A stretch of 64,000 nucleotides of DNA from an uncultured Cetobacterium sp. (GTDB taxonomy: Bacteria > Fusobacteriota > Fusobacteriia > Fusobacteriales > Fusobacteriaceae). Positions 44,086 through 53,059 of the stretch are shown here, in pieces. The stretch covers positions 62,001-126,000 of the forward strand of contig NZ_CAMFHX010000001.1 in NCBI RefSeq assembly GCF_945952365.1. Direction: 5' to 3'. The notes beneath the pieces are model-generated. The model saw nothing but the letters and a program-made list of their open reading frames with translations. It searched no databases and was not told the origin of the DNA. The stretch's first letter is position 1. The number at the start of each line of letters is the position of its first letter. Made by a program: the position numbers and the translations under genes.

Positions 44086-45069
44086 CTACTTTTTCATTAA
44101 AACCTCTGCAATCTGAATTGCATTCGTTGCTGCTCCTTTTCTTATGTTATCAGCTACAACCCAAAGATTTAATCCATTTTGAATACTAAAATCTTTTCTA
44201 ATACGCCCAACAAAAACATCATCTTTTCCTGTTGCTGAAGCAGCTAAAGGATAAACACTGTTCTGTACATCATCCTCTAAAGTTATTCCATCAAACTCTC
44301 TAAATTTAGCTTTTAACTCCTCAATATTAGCTTCTCTTTCTAATTCAACATTTATAGATACAGAGTGCCCATTCATAACAGGAACTCTAACACAAGTGGC
44401 TGTTACAGGAAGCTCCCAGTTCCCTAAAATTTTACGAGTTTCATTTATCATCTTTTCCTCTTCTTTTGTGTACCCATTTTCTAGGAAAGAATCTATCTGT
44501 GGTAAACAGTTATTCACTATTGGATGAGGATAAGTTTTTGGTGCCTCTCCTCTAAGCCCTCTTTCTAGGTCCTCTATACCTTTTATTCCACTTCCAGATA
44601 CAGCTTGATAAGTTGAATAAACAACTCTTTTTATTCCATAAAGATCATTAATCACTTTTAAAGGAACAACCGATTGAATCGTTGAACAATTCGGATTAGC
44701 TATTATACCTTTATTTTTAAATATATCCTCTGGATTTACTTCTGGTACAACTAAAGGAACTGTTTCGTCCATTCTCCAAGCACTACTATTATCAACTACA
44801 ATCACACCTTTTTCACTTGCAATAGGTGCAAACTTTTTACTGATATCTCCTCCTGCTGAAAATAGTGCTATATCTATTTTTCTATCAAAACTATTTTCAG
44901 TTAGCTCCTCTATAACTAAAGTTTTTCCTTTAAAAGTAACCTCTTTTCCAGCCGAACGAGCTGATGCAAATAGATATAGATTATCTATCGGTAAATCCCT
45001 CTCCTCTAAAACTTTTAAAAATGTTCCTCCAACTAATCCACTCGCTCCAACTATCGCTATATTATACAT
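44086..45069 (-). CDS. asd: Aspartate-semialdehyde dehydrogenase
   Basis: Asd reduces aspartyl phosphate to aspartate semialdehyde, the branch point to lysine/diaminopimelate, threonine and methionine. Seen: NADP-binding AIVGASGLVGGTFLKVL (residues 4-20), active-site Cys in IANPNCSTIQSVVPL (about 124-138), AVSGSGIKG, and the catalytic-His segment VPVMNGHSVSINVEL. 327 aa is the short Gram-positive-like form. It is 14 nt downstream of lysC. Confidence 0.95.
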   Translation of the reverse strand: MYNIAIVGASGLVGGTFLKVLEERDLPIDNLYLFASARSAGKEVTFKGKTLVIEELTENSFDRKIDIALFSAGGDISKKFAPIASEKGVIVVDNSSAWRMDETVPLVVPEVNPEDIFKNKGIIANPNCSTIQSVVPLKVINDLYGIKRVVYSTYQAVSGSGIKGIEDLERGLRGEAPKTYPHPIVNNCLPQIDSFLENGYTKEEEKMINETRKILGNWELPVTATCVRVPVMNGHSVSINVELEREANIEELKAKFREFDGITLEDDVQNSVYPLAASATGKDDVFVGRIRKDFSIQNGLNLWVVADNIRKGAATNAIQIAEVLMKK

Positions 45070-45084
45070 TGCTTTATCCTCCTA

Positions 45085-46287
45085 TTATATTGAAAATACT
45101 TCTGCTAATCTTTCTACTACTTTTACCGCTTCATCCTCTTTTATGATTAACGATATTGAAATCTCTGATGTTGTACATTGATAAAACTCTGCATCTATGT
45201 CTGCTAAAACTTCAAACACTTTTGCTGCTACTCCAAAGTTACTTATCATTCCTATTCCTACTAAAGATATTTTTACAACCCCTGTTCTCTTTGTAACCTC
45301 TATTGAAGGAATCTCTTTTCTAATATCCTCTAATGAATTATTTAAAAAATGATCATCCGTTAAAGGACAAGTAAATCCTATACTTCCTTTTATATTCTGA
45401 ACCTCATTTTGTGATATCATATCTACATTTACACTGTGCTTTGCCAGATTATTAAAAACAGTAGCTACATTTTTAGGTATTCCTGAAAAATTCTCTAGAT
45501 TTACCATTATAACATTTTTATTTATAGATATTCCAGTCACAGCTTTTTTCTCTATTATCTCATTACTGTCACAAATATATGTACCCGTTTCTACTCCTAA
45601 AGTTTGCCCTACATATATTCTCACTCCATACTTCTTTCCTATCTCAACCGCTCTTGTCTCCATTACACCAGCTCCTAAATTTGCCATCTCCATCATCTCC
45701 TCGTATGAAATTTTTTCTAGTTTTTTTGCATTTTTATAAACTCTAGGGTCTACTCCAAATATACCTGTAACATCTGTATAAATCTCACAATCACATTTTA
45801 AAGCTGCCGCCAAAGCCACAGCACTTGTATCTGAGCCACCTCTTCCAAGAGTAGTTACATCTCCATCTTCATTTATACCTTGAAACCCCGCTACTATAAC
45901 TATTTTCCGATCTTCTAAGTGCTTTTCTATTCTATCTATCTTTATACTCTCTATCTTATTTTTGGTATGAACTCCACCAGTTCTGATTCCTGCTTGAGCT
46001 CCTGTTAAAGATATCGCCTTACATCCTTGCTCTTTCAAAGCCATACTCAAAAGAGAGGTTGTTTGTTGCTCTCCTGTAGATAAAAGAGAATCTAACTCTC
46101 TTACATCAGGGGTATCCGATATCTCCTTAGCTAACTTTATAAGTGCATCCGTTGTTTTACCCATTGCTGAAACTACAATTACAACTTCATCACCCTCTTT
46201 ATAATTTTTAGCTATATCCATAGCTATATTTTTTATTTTTTCTGTTGTTGCAACTGAACTTCCACCAAATTTTTTTACTACTCTCAT
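45085..46287 (-). CDS. lysC: Aspartate kinase
   Basis: Aspartokinase, 400 aa, with an amino-acid-kinase domain (VVKKFGGSSVATTEKIKNIA, LLSTGEQQTTSLLSMAL, TLGRGGSDTSAVALAAAL in order) and two C-terminal ACT domains (about 265-400) for feedback control. ATG 46287 follows GGAGG by 5 nt and gives the canonical start MRVVKKFGG; a longer frame upstream runs through the riboswitch terminator. It is first in the lysC-asd-aminotransferase operon under a lysine riboswitch. Confidence 0.95.
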   Translation of the reverse strand: MRVVKKFGGSSVATTEKIKNIAMDIAKNYKEGDEVVIVVSAMGKTTDALIKLAKEISDTPDVRELDSLLSTGEQQTTSLLSMALKEQGCKAISLTGAQAGIRTGGVHTKNKIESIKIDRIEKHLEDRKIVIVAGFQGINEDGDVTTLGRGGSDTSAVALAAALKCDCEIYTDVTGIFGVDPRVYKNAKKLEKISYEEMMEMANLGAGVMETRAVEIGKKYGVRIYVGQTLGVETGTYICDSNEIIEKKAVTGISINKNVIMVNLENFSGIPKNVATVFNNLAKHSVNVDMISQNEVQNIKGSIGFTCPLTDDHFLNNSLEDIRKEIPSIEVTKRTGVVKISLVGIGMISNFGVAAKVFEVLADIDAEFYQCTTSEISISLIIKEDEAVKVVERLAEVFSI

Positions 46288-46311
46288 TAGTTCCTCCTCC
46301 GATGACATTAT

Positions 46312-46345
46312 AATAAAAAAAACGATAGTTAAAAAATAACTATCG
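46312..46345 (-). terminator. Lysine-riboswitch expression-platform terminator
   Basis: Minus strand CGATAGTTA (46337-46345) pairs with TAACTATCG (46323-46331), followed by a run of eight T. The GCGATAG arm can alternatively pair with CTATCG at the 3' edge of the aptamer, giving a simple terminator/antiterminator choice. Confidence 0.9.
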
Positions 46346-46390
46346 CCTGAAAAACTCATTTCAACTATGTTAGCTTAAAATAATAATCTA

Positions 46391-46554
46391 CGATAGCACA
46401 ACACCATTTCGGTGACAGTTGTATAAATCTTCTTTATACACCCAGCTCATCTTTCTAGTAGAAAAAGTTGAACTTCGGCGAACTTCCCTTTCAACAAACC
46501 TCTTTGACCTACTAAATCTTAGTTTGTTTACTTTTGAATTTCGCAACCTCTATC
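46391..46554 (-). promoter_or_regulatory. Lysine riboswitch (L-box) aptamer
   Basis: Minus strand shows the L-box landmarks in order: GATAGAGGTTGCGA, AGTAGGTCAAAGAGG, GAAAGGGAAGTTCGCCGAAG, GAGCTGGGTG, ACTGTCACCGAAATGGTG, and closing GTGCTATC pairing with GATAG. It lies between the promoter at 46572-46600 and lysC. This and the terminator account for the 309-nt gene-free stretch. Confidence 0.95.
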
Positions 46555-46571
46555 AAATATTAATTTAAAGT

Positions 46572-46600
46572 AGAATATCATTTTTCTTTTCGAATGTCAA
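46572..46600 (-). promoter_or_regulatory. Promoter of the lysine-riboswitch operon
   Basis: Minus strand TTGACA (46595-46600), 17-nt spacer, TATTCT (46572-46577) with TGA extension. The argG stop codon TGA is part of the -35 hexamer. Confidence 0.85.
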
Positions 46601-47799
46601 AACTTTTTTCTTAATAAAGCTTCTATTTTTATTGGAAGTCCAAACAGATTTATAAATCCTTCTGCGTCCTGTTGGTTATAAACACTATCTTTTTCAAACG
46701 TTGAGTACTCCTCTGAGTATAAAGAAAATGGTGATGTTGTCCCTGCTAAAATTATATTTCCTTTATACAATTTTAACTTCACTTCACCTGTAACAAACTC
46801 CTGTGTAACATCTACAAAAGCTGAAATAGCTGCTCTTAAAGTTGTAAACCACTGTCCATTATAAACTAATTTTGAAAAATCGTGAGAAAGTTTTACTTTC
46901 TCTTGGTAGGTATCTTTATCTAAGCATAATCTTTCTAACTCTTCATGTGCAAAGTATAGAATTGTTCCACCCGGTGTTTCATAGACTCCTCTAGATTTCA
47001 TTCCAACCAATCTATTTTCAATCATATCTAAAACACCAATTCCATGCTCCCCACCTATTTTATTAAGTTTTTTTATAATTTCAACACCTGACAGTTTCTC
47101 TCCATTTAAAGCTACAGGAACTCCTTTGATAAACTCTAAAGTTATATATTCACTCTTCTCGTTTGCAGCTTCTAAAGTTTTTACCCATTGCAATACATTT
47201 TCAAAATTTGGCTCTTTTGATGGATATTCCAAATCGAACCCTTCGTGGCTCACATGGAAAAGATTTTCATCTCTACTGTATGGAGATTTTTTATGAAACG
47301 GAAGAGTTATTCCTTTTTTCTCTAAATATTCTATCTCCTCCTCTCTAGATTTTATATCCCAAATACGCCATGGTGCTATCACCTTTAAAGATGGATCAAG
47401 AGCTTTTATAGCTAACTCAAATCTAACCTGATCGTTTCCTTTTCCTGTTGCTCCATGCGAAATATATTTCGCTCCTTCTTTGTGTGCTATTTCTACTAAG
47501 GCTTTTCCTATTACTGGTCTTGCCATAGATGTTCCTAATAGGTATTTATTTTCATATATTGCACCAGCTTTCAGGGTTGGAAATATATAATCATTTACAA
47601 ACTCCTCTACTTTATCCACCAAATAAAATTTTGATGCTCCTGTCACATAAGCTTTCTCCTCAATGGCTTTAAAATCCTCTTTTTGTCCAACATCCACAGC
47701 AACAGCTATAACCTCGTAATCATAATTTTCCTTTAACCACGGTACTATAACCGATGTATCCAATCCCCCAGAATATGCTAAAATAACCTTTTCTTTCAT
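46597..47799 (-). CDS. argG: Argininosuccinate synthase
   Basis: ArgG condenses citrulline and aspartate with ATP. Seen: [19 protein letters not shown] (residues 6-24, the PP-loop), [26 protein letters not shown] (about 113-130), [12 protein letters not shown], and [26 protein letters not shown] in parts. 400 aa is typical. It follows the binding-protein gene by 11 nt; no argH is visible in the window, so citrulline-to-arginine conversion must be completed elsewhere. Confidence 0.96.
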   Translation of the reverse strand: MKEKVILAYSGGLDTSVIVPWLKENYDYEVIAVAVDVGQKEDFKAIEEKAYVTGASKFYLVDKVEEFVNDYIFPTLKAGAIYENKYLLGTSMARPVIGKALVEIAHKEGAKYISHGATGKGNDQVRFELAIKALDPSLKVIAPWRIWDIKSREEEIEYLEKKGITLPFHKKSPYSRDENLFHVSHEGFDLEYPSKEPNFENVLQWVKTLEAANEKSEYITLEFIKGVPVALNGEKLSGVEIIKKLNKIGGEHGIGVLDMIENRLVGMKSRGVYETPGGTILYFAHEELERLCLDKDTYQEKVKLSHDFSKLVYNGQWFTTLRAAISAFVDVTQEFVTGEVKLKLYKGNIILAGTTSPFSLYSEEYSTFEKDSVYNQQDAEGFINLFGLPIKIEALLRKKF

Positions 47800-47810
47800 A
47801 ACTTTCCTCC

Positions 47811-48524
47811 CTAGTTAAAATATTTTATAATAAGTTTGTCGTAAGTTCCCTCTTCTTTTATCTCTTTTAAAGCTTTGTTTATCGATTCTAGAAGCTCTTT
47901 TTTTCCTTTAGCAACAGCTATAGCATACTTCTCCTCTTCTGCATCAATTTTTACTATTTTCAATCCTTTATTTTGTACTATATAACTTCCAGCTGGTGCT
48001 GAATCAAGAATCATAGCATCCACTTTTCCTGAAGTCAAAGCCATAATTGCTCCTGGGGCTGAGTTATACTGAACTTTATCTACTCCCTCTATTTTTGAAA
48101 CCATCAAATCTCCTGTATACCCCAATACTACTCCTACTTTTTTCCCTTTTAATGAATCTAAATTTACAATATTTGAATCTTTTTCAGGTACTATTATCAC
48201 TTGGTTAGCAACAAAATAATCATCCGAAAAATCTACAAACTTCTCTCTTTCTGCTGTCATAGTCATTCCAGCAATAACTAAATCCAATTTATTTGTTTGA
48301 AGTGCTGGTAGTAATCCATCAAACGTAATATTTTTTATTTTTATCTCTTTTCCAATTTTTTCTCCAACTTTATTTATCAAGTCAATATCAAATCCAACAA
48401 TCTCTCCATTTTCTAAATATTCGAATGGTGCAAACTCTGCATTTGTTCCCACATATAAAACATCATTTCCAAAACTTAAAACTCCCATAATACAAAATAA
48501 AACCAACGATAAAATCTTTTTCAT
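47811..48524 (-). CDS. Amino-acid ABC transporter substrate-binding protein (basic amino acid type)
   Basis: Periplasmic SBP_bac_3 protein, 237 aa, with a signal peptide ([19 protein letters not shown]). Seen: [36 protein letters not shown] in parts, [37 protein letters not shown] in parts, and GVVLGYTGD. Its fit to ArtJ/ArtP-type arginine/lysine binders and cotranscription with argG suggest arginine or another basic amino acid as ligand (inference). No permease or ATPase gene adjoins it. RBS AGGAGG. Confidence 0.85.
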   Translation of the reverse strand: MKKILSLVLFCIMGVLSFGNDVLYVGTNAEFAPFEYLENGEIVGFDIDLINKVGEKIGKEIKIKNITFDGLLPALQTNKLDLVIAGMTMTAEREKFVDFSDDYFVANQVIIVPEKDSNIVNLDSLKGKKVGVVLGYTGDLMVSKIEGVDKVQYNSAPGAIMALTSGKVDAMILDSAPAGSYIVQNKGLKIVKIDAEEEKYAIAVAKGKKELLESINKALKEIKEEGTYDKLIIKYFN

Positions 48525-48568
48525 AACTCTCTCCTCCTAATTTTTATATTTTTATTTATTTTTTTGTA

Positions 48569-48601
48569 TAAAAAAAGCCAGTGCTATAAAAACACTGACT
48601 C
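48569..48601 (-). terminator. Attenuator terminator ahead of the binding-protein/argG operon
   Basis: Minus strand GTCAGTG-TTTTTATAG-CACTGGC followed by seven T. The loop segment TTTTATAG can pair with CTATAAAG at 48617-48624 upstream. Confidence 0.85.
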
Positions 48602-48611
48602 AAAATACAAT

Positions 48612-48643
48612 TGTAGCTTTATAGAATAATAAAAAAATCTACA
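48612..48643 (-). promoter_or_regulatory. Attenuator hairpin overlapping the leader stop codon
   Basis: Minus strand TGTAG (48639-48643, containing the leader TAG) pairs with CTACA (48612-48616). The intervening CTATAAAG (48617-48624) is the predicted antiterminator partner of the terminator loop, giving 1:2, 2:3 and 3:4 alternatives. Confidence 0.6.
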
Positions 48644-48740
48644 GCATAACAACATTCGTGAGATTGTTTTTTAGGGCACACAAAAACATATTTTTTTTAA
48701 TCATTTTAGTTTGTGTCCTTAAAATCCTTCTCATAGTCAT
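48639..48740 (-). CDS. Leader peptide rich in basic residues, probable attenuator of the arginine operon
   Basis: 33 codons: starts MTMRRILRTQTKMIKKNMF and ends NVVML. The ATG follows AAAGGAGGAAAGCAG, a strong ribosome-binding site, within 35 nt of the promoter. It has three Arg codons among the first eight and four Lys codons. A hairpin (GG-ACACAAA with TTTGTGT-GCC, 48675-48718) lies inside the frame just after the Arg codons, and the stop codon is in the next hairpin. The layout fits translation-controlled attenuation by arginine (or lysine) supply, or a nascent-chain sensor; neither is shown. Confidence 0.65.
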   Translation of the reverse strand: MTMRRILRTQTKMIKKNMFLCALKNNLTNVVML

Positions 48741-48774
48741 CTGCTTTCCTCCTTTAATTTTTTTATTTGAAATG

Positions 48775-48804
48775 ATGATATCAGATTTAATATGAAAATG
48801 TCAA
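48775..48804 (-). promoter_or_regulatory. Promoter of leader peptide-binding protein-argG operon
   Basis: Minus strand TTGACA (48799-48804), 18-nt spacer, TATCAT (48775-48780) with TGA extension. Confidence 0.8.
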
Positions 48805-48848
48805 TCTTTTTTTGAAAAAATTTTTTCATTTTTTATTTTTTGATTTTA

Positions 48849-48889
48849 TTTATACTGTATATTTTTTTAATTATAATTCTATATAGAAT
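48849..48889 (+). promoter_or_regulatory. Candidate hut promoter with overlapping palindrome
   Basis: TTTATA (48849-48854), 17 nt, TATAAT (48872-48877), overlapped by the perfect 14-bp palindrome ATTCTATATAGAAT (48876-48889), a possible operator. The remaining leader to 48962 shows no other structure I can support. Confidence 0.45.
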
Positions 48890-48962
48890 ATATTTTATTT
48901 TTCTGACTTTATGGGGTAATAAATTACTGTTCTTAAATATATTTTATTTACTGGAGGAGATT

Positions 48963-50981
48963 ATGTTAAATCAAGAAATTTTCAATGCTATGACTATTAA
49001 ATTAACTGCCCATGATATTCCTTTAGAGACTCAAAAGTTTGATCCTAAAATCAGAAGAGCTCCTAAAAGAGTTGTTCATTTAGAAAAAGATGAGATCGCA
49101 CTTGCTCTAAAAAATGCTCTTAGATATATTCCAGAAGAGTTTCACGAAATGCTTGCACCTGAGTTTTTAGATGAACTTCAGACTTATGGAAGAATTTATG
49201 GATATAGATTTAGACCAACTGGTAATATCTATGGTAAACCTATATTTGAATATGAAGGTAAGTGTACTGATGCTAAAGCTATTCAAGTTATGATTGATAA
49301 TAATCTTGATTTTGATATCGCTCTTTATCCTTATGAACTTGTTACTTATGGTGAAACAGGACAAGTTTGTCAAAACTGGATGCAATATAGATTAATTAAA
49401 AAATATTTAGAAAATATAACTATGGACCAAACTCTTGTTGTAGCTTCTGGTCATCCAACTGGAGTTTTTAAATCTCACCCTTCAGCTCCTAGAGTTATAA
49501 TTACAAATGCTCTTATGATTGGAGCTTTTGATGATTATGACAACTGGGCTAGAGCCGCTGCTCTTGGAGTTGCAAACTACGGACAGATGACAGCAGGTGG
49601 ATGGATGTATATCGGTCCCCAAGGAATTGTTCATGGAACTTATTCAACAATTTTAAATGCTGGTAGACTTTTCTGTGGAGTTCCTGCTGATGGAGATTTA
49701 AGTGGAAAACTTTTTGTTACGTCAGGTCTTGGTGGAATGAGTGGAGCTCAAGGAAAAGCCACTGTTATTGCTAAAGGGGTATCTATTATTGCAGAGGTTG
49801 ATCTATCTAGAATTCAAACCAGATTAGAGCAGGGATGGATAAACAAGTTCCTTTCGACTCCAGCAGAAGTTTTCACTTTAGCAAAAGAGAAAATGGATTC
49901 TAAAACTCCATATGCAATAGCTTATCATGGTAATATCGTAGATTTATTAGAATACGCTGACAAAAACAACATTCATATAGATTTATTATCTGATCAAACC
50001 TCTTGTCATGCTGTTTATGATGGGGGATATTGCCCTGTTGGAATAACGTTTGAAGAGAGAACTAGACTTCTAGCTGAAGATAGAAAAACATTTAGTAAAT
50101 TAGTTGATGAAACTTTAGAAAGACACTATAATGTTATTAAAAGTTTAACTAGTAAAGGTGTGTATTTCTTTGATTATGGTAATAGCTTCCTAAAGTCTAT
50201 ATATGATATAGGTATTAAAGAGATTTCAAAAAATGGAAGAGATGATAAAGGTGGATTTATATTCCCTTCATATGTCGAAGATATCTTAGGTCCTGAACTC
50301 TTTGATTATGGTTATGGTCCTTTCAGATGGGTTTGTTTATCTGGAAAAAAAGAGGATCTACTTAAAACCGATGCTGCTGCTTTAGAGTTAGTTGACCCAA
50401 ACAGAAGATACCAAGATAGAGATAACTACGTTTGGATTAAAGATGCTGACGAAAATGGTCTTGTTGTTGGAACTCAAGCTAGAATATTCTATCAAGACGC
50501 TATGAGTAGAACTGCTATAGCTTTAAAGTTCAACGATATGGTTAGAAAAGGTGAAATTGGCCCTGTTATGTTAGGGCGTGATCACCACGATGTATCTGGA
50601 ACTGACTCTCCATTTAGAGAAACTTCAAATATAAAAGATGGAAGTAACATCATGGCTGATATGGCGACTCAATGTTTTGCTGGAAATGCAGCTAGAGGAA
50701 TGACTATGATTGCTCTTCATAATGGTGGAGGAGTTGGAATAGGAAAATCTATCAACGGTGGGTTTGGAATGGTACTAGATGGAAGCAAAAGAGTAGATGA
50801 AATTTTATCTACTGCTATGCCTTGGGATGTTATGGGAGGAGTTGCAAGAAGAGCTTGGGCTAGAAACCCACACTCTATTGAAACAGTTATCGAGTTCAAC
50901 AGTAATAACTCTGGAACTGATCATATTACACTACCATATATTGCTAGTGAAGACTTAATTAATAAACTATTAGATAAATAA
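48963..50981 (+). CDS. hutU: Urocanate hydratase (long form)
   Basis: Urocanase converts urocanate to imidazolone propionate using NAD as a prosthetic group, the second step of histidine breakdown. Seen: ASGHPTGVFKSHPSAPRVIITN in parts, YGQMTAGGWMYIGPQGIVHGTY (NAD site), SGLGGMSGAQGKA and DGGYCPVGITFEER with the catalytic-region Cys. It is 672 aa, like the eukaryotic enzyme (about 676) and longer than the common bacterial form (about 555). ATG 48963 follows GGAGGAG; an upstream in-frame ATG at 48840 would add a hydrophobic stretch that overlaps the promoter. hutG follows. Confidence 0.95.
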   Translation: MLNQEIFNAMTIKLTAHDIPLETQKFDPKIRRAPKRVVHLEKDEIALALKNALRYIPEEFHEMLAPEFLDELQTYGRIYGYRFRPTGNIYGKPIFEYEGKCTDAKAIQVMIDNNLDFDIALYPYELVTYGETGQVCQNWMQYRLIKKYLENITMDQTLVVASGHPTGVFKSHPSAPRVIITNALMIGAFDDYDNWARAAALGVANYGQMTAGGWMYIGPQGIVHGTYSTILNAGRLFCGVPADGDLSGKLFVTSGLGGMSGAQGKATVIAKGVSIIAEVDLSRIQTRLEQGWINKFLSTPAEVFTLAKEKMDSKTPYAIAYHGNIVDLLEYADKNNIHIDLLSDQTSCHAVYDGGYCPVGITFEERTRLLAEDRKTFSKLVDETLERHYNVIKSLTSKGVYFFDYGNSFLKSIYDIGIKEISKNGRDDKGGFIFPSYVEDILGPELFDYGYGPFRWVCLSGKKEDLLKTDAAALELVDPNRRYQDRDNYVWIKDADENGLVVGTQARIFYQDAMSRTAIALKFNDMVRKGEIGPVMLGRDHHDVSGTDSPFRETSNIKDGSNIMADMATQCFAGNAARGMTMIALHNGGGVGIGKSINGGFGMVLDGSKRVDEILSTAMPWDVMGGVARRAWARNPHSIETVIEFNSNNSGTDHITLPYIASEDLINKLLDK

Positions 50982-50993
50982 CAGGAGTGAGTT

Positions 50994-51938
50994 ATGTACT
51001 GGAATGGAAGAGTAGATGGAGAAGAGTTAGATGTTCTTAGGATTCATCAAGTTGTTAAAATTATGACTCTTGAAGAGTTAATAACTGTAGACTTCGATGA
51101 AAAAAAAGTTTGTTTTGTCAGTTTTAACTCGGATGAAGGAGTAAGAAGAAACTCTGGAAGATTAGGAGCTAAAGATGGATGGATTCAGGTTAAAAAAGCT
51201 TTATCAGGCTTCCCTATATTTAAAGAGGACTTAAAATTTTATGATTTAAAGTTTCCAATTGAAGTAGTTGGGCATGACCTTGAATCAGCCCATGCTGAAC
51301 TAGCTAATATTGTCACAGAACTTAAAAAAAGAAACTTCTTAGTTGTACTTTTGGGTGGTGGACACGATGTCGCTTTTGCTAACTATAGTGGGATTTTACA
51401 ATACGCTTCTGAAAAAAGTATAGCTCCAAAAATTGGAATTATAAACTTTGACGCTCATTTTGATATGAGAGAGTATTCTAACGGTAGAAACTCTGGAACT
51501 ATGTTTTTACAAATAGCTGATATCTGTAAAGAAAAAAATCTTAGTTTTGACTACAATGTTTTTGGAGTTCAGAAATTCTCTAATACAAAAAGACTTTTTG
51601 ATAGAGCTGATAGCTTAGGTGTTAATTACTATTTTGCAGAAGAGATAAGAACAATCCCTAACGATGAACTTTACTCTATTTTAAATAGAAATGATTATAT
51701 TCATCTCACTTTATGTACAGATGTATTTCATATTACATCTGCACCTGGAGTTAGTGCACCCCAAACTTTTGGTGTAAATCCTAGAAATGCATTACCATTA
51801 CTTAAAACAATTGCTAGATATTCTAAAAATTTAACAATTGATGTAGCTGAAATCAATCCAACATTTGACTATGATGATAGAACGTCTCGATTGATGGCTA
51901 ACATAATATACGAACTTATTCTCTGTCATTTTGAATAG
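50994..51938 (+). CDS. hutG: Formimidoylglutamase
   Basis: HutG hydrolyses N-formimidoyl-glutamate to glutamate and formamide; arginase-family, binuclear Mn. Seen: NSGRLGAKDGW (about 45-55, near the substrate site), LGGGHDVAFANY (about 119-130), INFDAHFDMRE (about 147-157), and CTDVFHITSAPGVSAP (about 239-254), the metal ligands. 314 aa is usual. It lies 12 nt after hutU, the downstream step of the same pathway; hutH and hutI are not in the window. Confidence 0.94.
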   Translation: MYWNGRVDGEELDVLRIHQVVKIMTLEELITVDFDEKKVCFVSFNSDEGVRRNSGRLGAKDGWIQVKKALSGFPIFKEDLKFYDLKFPIEVVGHDLESAHAELANIVTELKKRNFLVVLLGGGHDVAFANYSGILQYASEKSIAPKIGIINFDAHFDMREYSNGRNSGTMFLQIADICKEKNLSFDYNVFGVQKFSNTKRLFDRADSLGVNYYFAEEIRTIPNDELYSILNRNDYIHLTLCTDVFHITSAPGVSAPQTFGVNPRNALPLLKTIARYSKNLTIDVAEINPTFDYDDRTSRLMANIIYELILCHFE

Positions 51939-51958
51939 TATACTGGAGAGGATAAATT

Positions 51959-53056
51959 TTGAAAGAGTTATTTAATAGATTAAAATCTGAGTCGCTATTT
52001 CTTATAGCGACCCTTTTTGCTGTAATTACGAGTTTTATTTCATTGCCAAAATTTTCATATATTGATACTCATGTATTGATGATACTTTTTAATCTGATGG
52101 TTGTTGTTGAACTCTATAAAAAAGAGAATATTTTGGATTTTATAGCTATCAGTTTTTTAAAAAAGTATAGTAATCAAAGAGTAATTTGTGCAGTTCTAAT
52201 ATTTTTAGTTTTTTTCTTTAGTATGTTTTTAACTAATGATGTGGCACTTATAACTTTTGTTCCATTAACTATAATAATTGGAAAAAAATCCAATTTTTCT
52301 ACTTTAAAAATTATTATTTTAGAAACTATCGCTGCTAATTTAGGCTGTGCTCTAACCCCTATGGGTAGTCCACAAAATATTTTCATATTTTCTAAATATG
52401 CACCTTCAGCTTTTGAATTTTTTAAAGTTACAATCGGTATATCCGCTTTAGGTTTAGTTATTCTTTTAACTATTAATTTTTTTACACCAAAGGATCAGCT
52501 ATCTTTTGAGTTAGACATACCTATTTTGAATAAAAATTTAAATGTTTTATTTTCATCAACTATTTTTATTTTAGTTTTGATGAATATATTTTTTAAATTT
52601 CCAATAACCTATGTAACTCTTTTAAATCTAACTTATCTTATTTTAAGAAAAGAAAATATTTTTAAAGAATTAGATTGGATTCTTTTGGCTACTTTTGTCA
52701 GCTTCTTTATATTTGTTGGTAATCTTTCTAATATAACTTTTATAAAAGAGATAATGACAAATTTACTGGCAACTGATTTAGGAATATATTTAACTGGAAT
52801 TTTTATGAGTCAAATTATCAGTAATGTTCCTGCTGCAATTCTTATTTCTGGTTTCACAGCAGAATGGAAACCTCTTCTTATAGGAGTTAATATTGGTGGT
52901 CTTGGAACTTTAATCGCATCGTTAGCTAGTTTAATATCATATAAACTATATCTTGATGAATATCCTGAAGATAAAAAAGAATACTTTAAAGTTTTTTCGA
53001 TTTTAAATTTTTCAATTTTAATTCTTTTAGGAAGTTTATTTATACTTTTTATTTAA
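51959..53056 (+). CDS. SLC13/ArsB-like (ion transporter superfamily) anion permease
   Basis: 365-aa membrane protein with about ten helices. Signature elements: FLTNDVALITFVPLTIIIG (about 89-107) and ANLGCALTPMGSPQNIFIF (about 124-142) in the first half, FVGNLSNITFIKEI and ISNVPAAILISGFT in the second, the hairpin re-entrant motifs of the IT superfamily. It is third in the hut transcript, 20 nt after hutG, so it may carry urocanate, histidine-derived or dicarboxylate anions (inference). Start is TTG at 51959 after GGAGAGG. Confidence 0.78.
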   Translation: MKELFNRLKSESLFLIATLFAVITSFISLPKFSYIDTHVLMILFNLMVVVELYKKENILDFIAISFLKKYSNQRVICAVLIFLVFFFSMFLTNDVALITFVPLTIIIGKKSNFSTLKIIILETIAANLGCALTPMGSPQNIFIFSKYAPSAFEFFKVTIGISALGLVILLTINFFTPKDQLSFELDIPILNKNLNVLFSSTIFILVLMNIFFKFPITYVTLLNLTYLILRKENIFKELDWILLATFVSFFIFVGNLSNITFIKEIMTNLLATDLGIYLTGIFMSQIISNVPAAILISGFTAEWKPLLIGVNIGGLGTLIASLASLISYKLYLDEYPEDKKEYFKVFSILNFSILILLGSLFILFI

Positions 53057-53059
53057 AAC

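Noticed and set aside
46288-46359. Longer aspartokinase start giving a hydrophobic N-terminus
   Set aside because: The extra codons are the lysine-riboswitch terminator; MRVVKKFGG with GGAGG is the standard start.
48525-48740. T-box leader upstream of the binding-protein/argG operon
   Set aside because: No T-box core (AGGGTGGNACCGCG-like) or specifier stem; a leader peptide with a terminator explains the region better.
48840-48962. HutU with a 41-residue hydrophobic N-terminal extension
   Set aside because: The stretch covers the likely promoter and palindrome, and urocanase is cytoplasmic; ATG 48963 has GGAGGAG.
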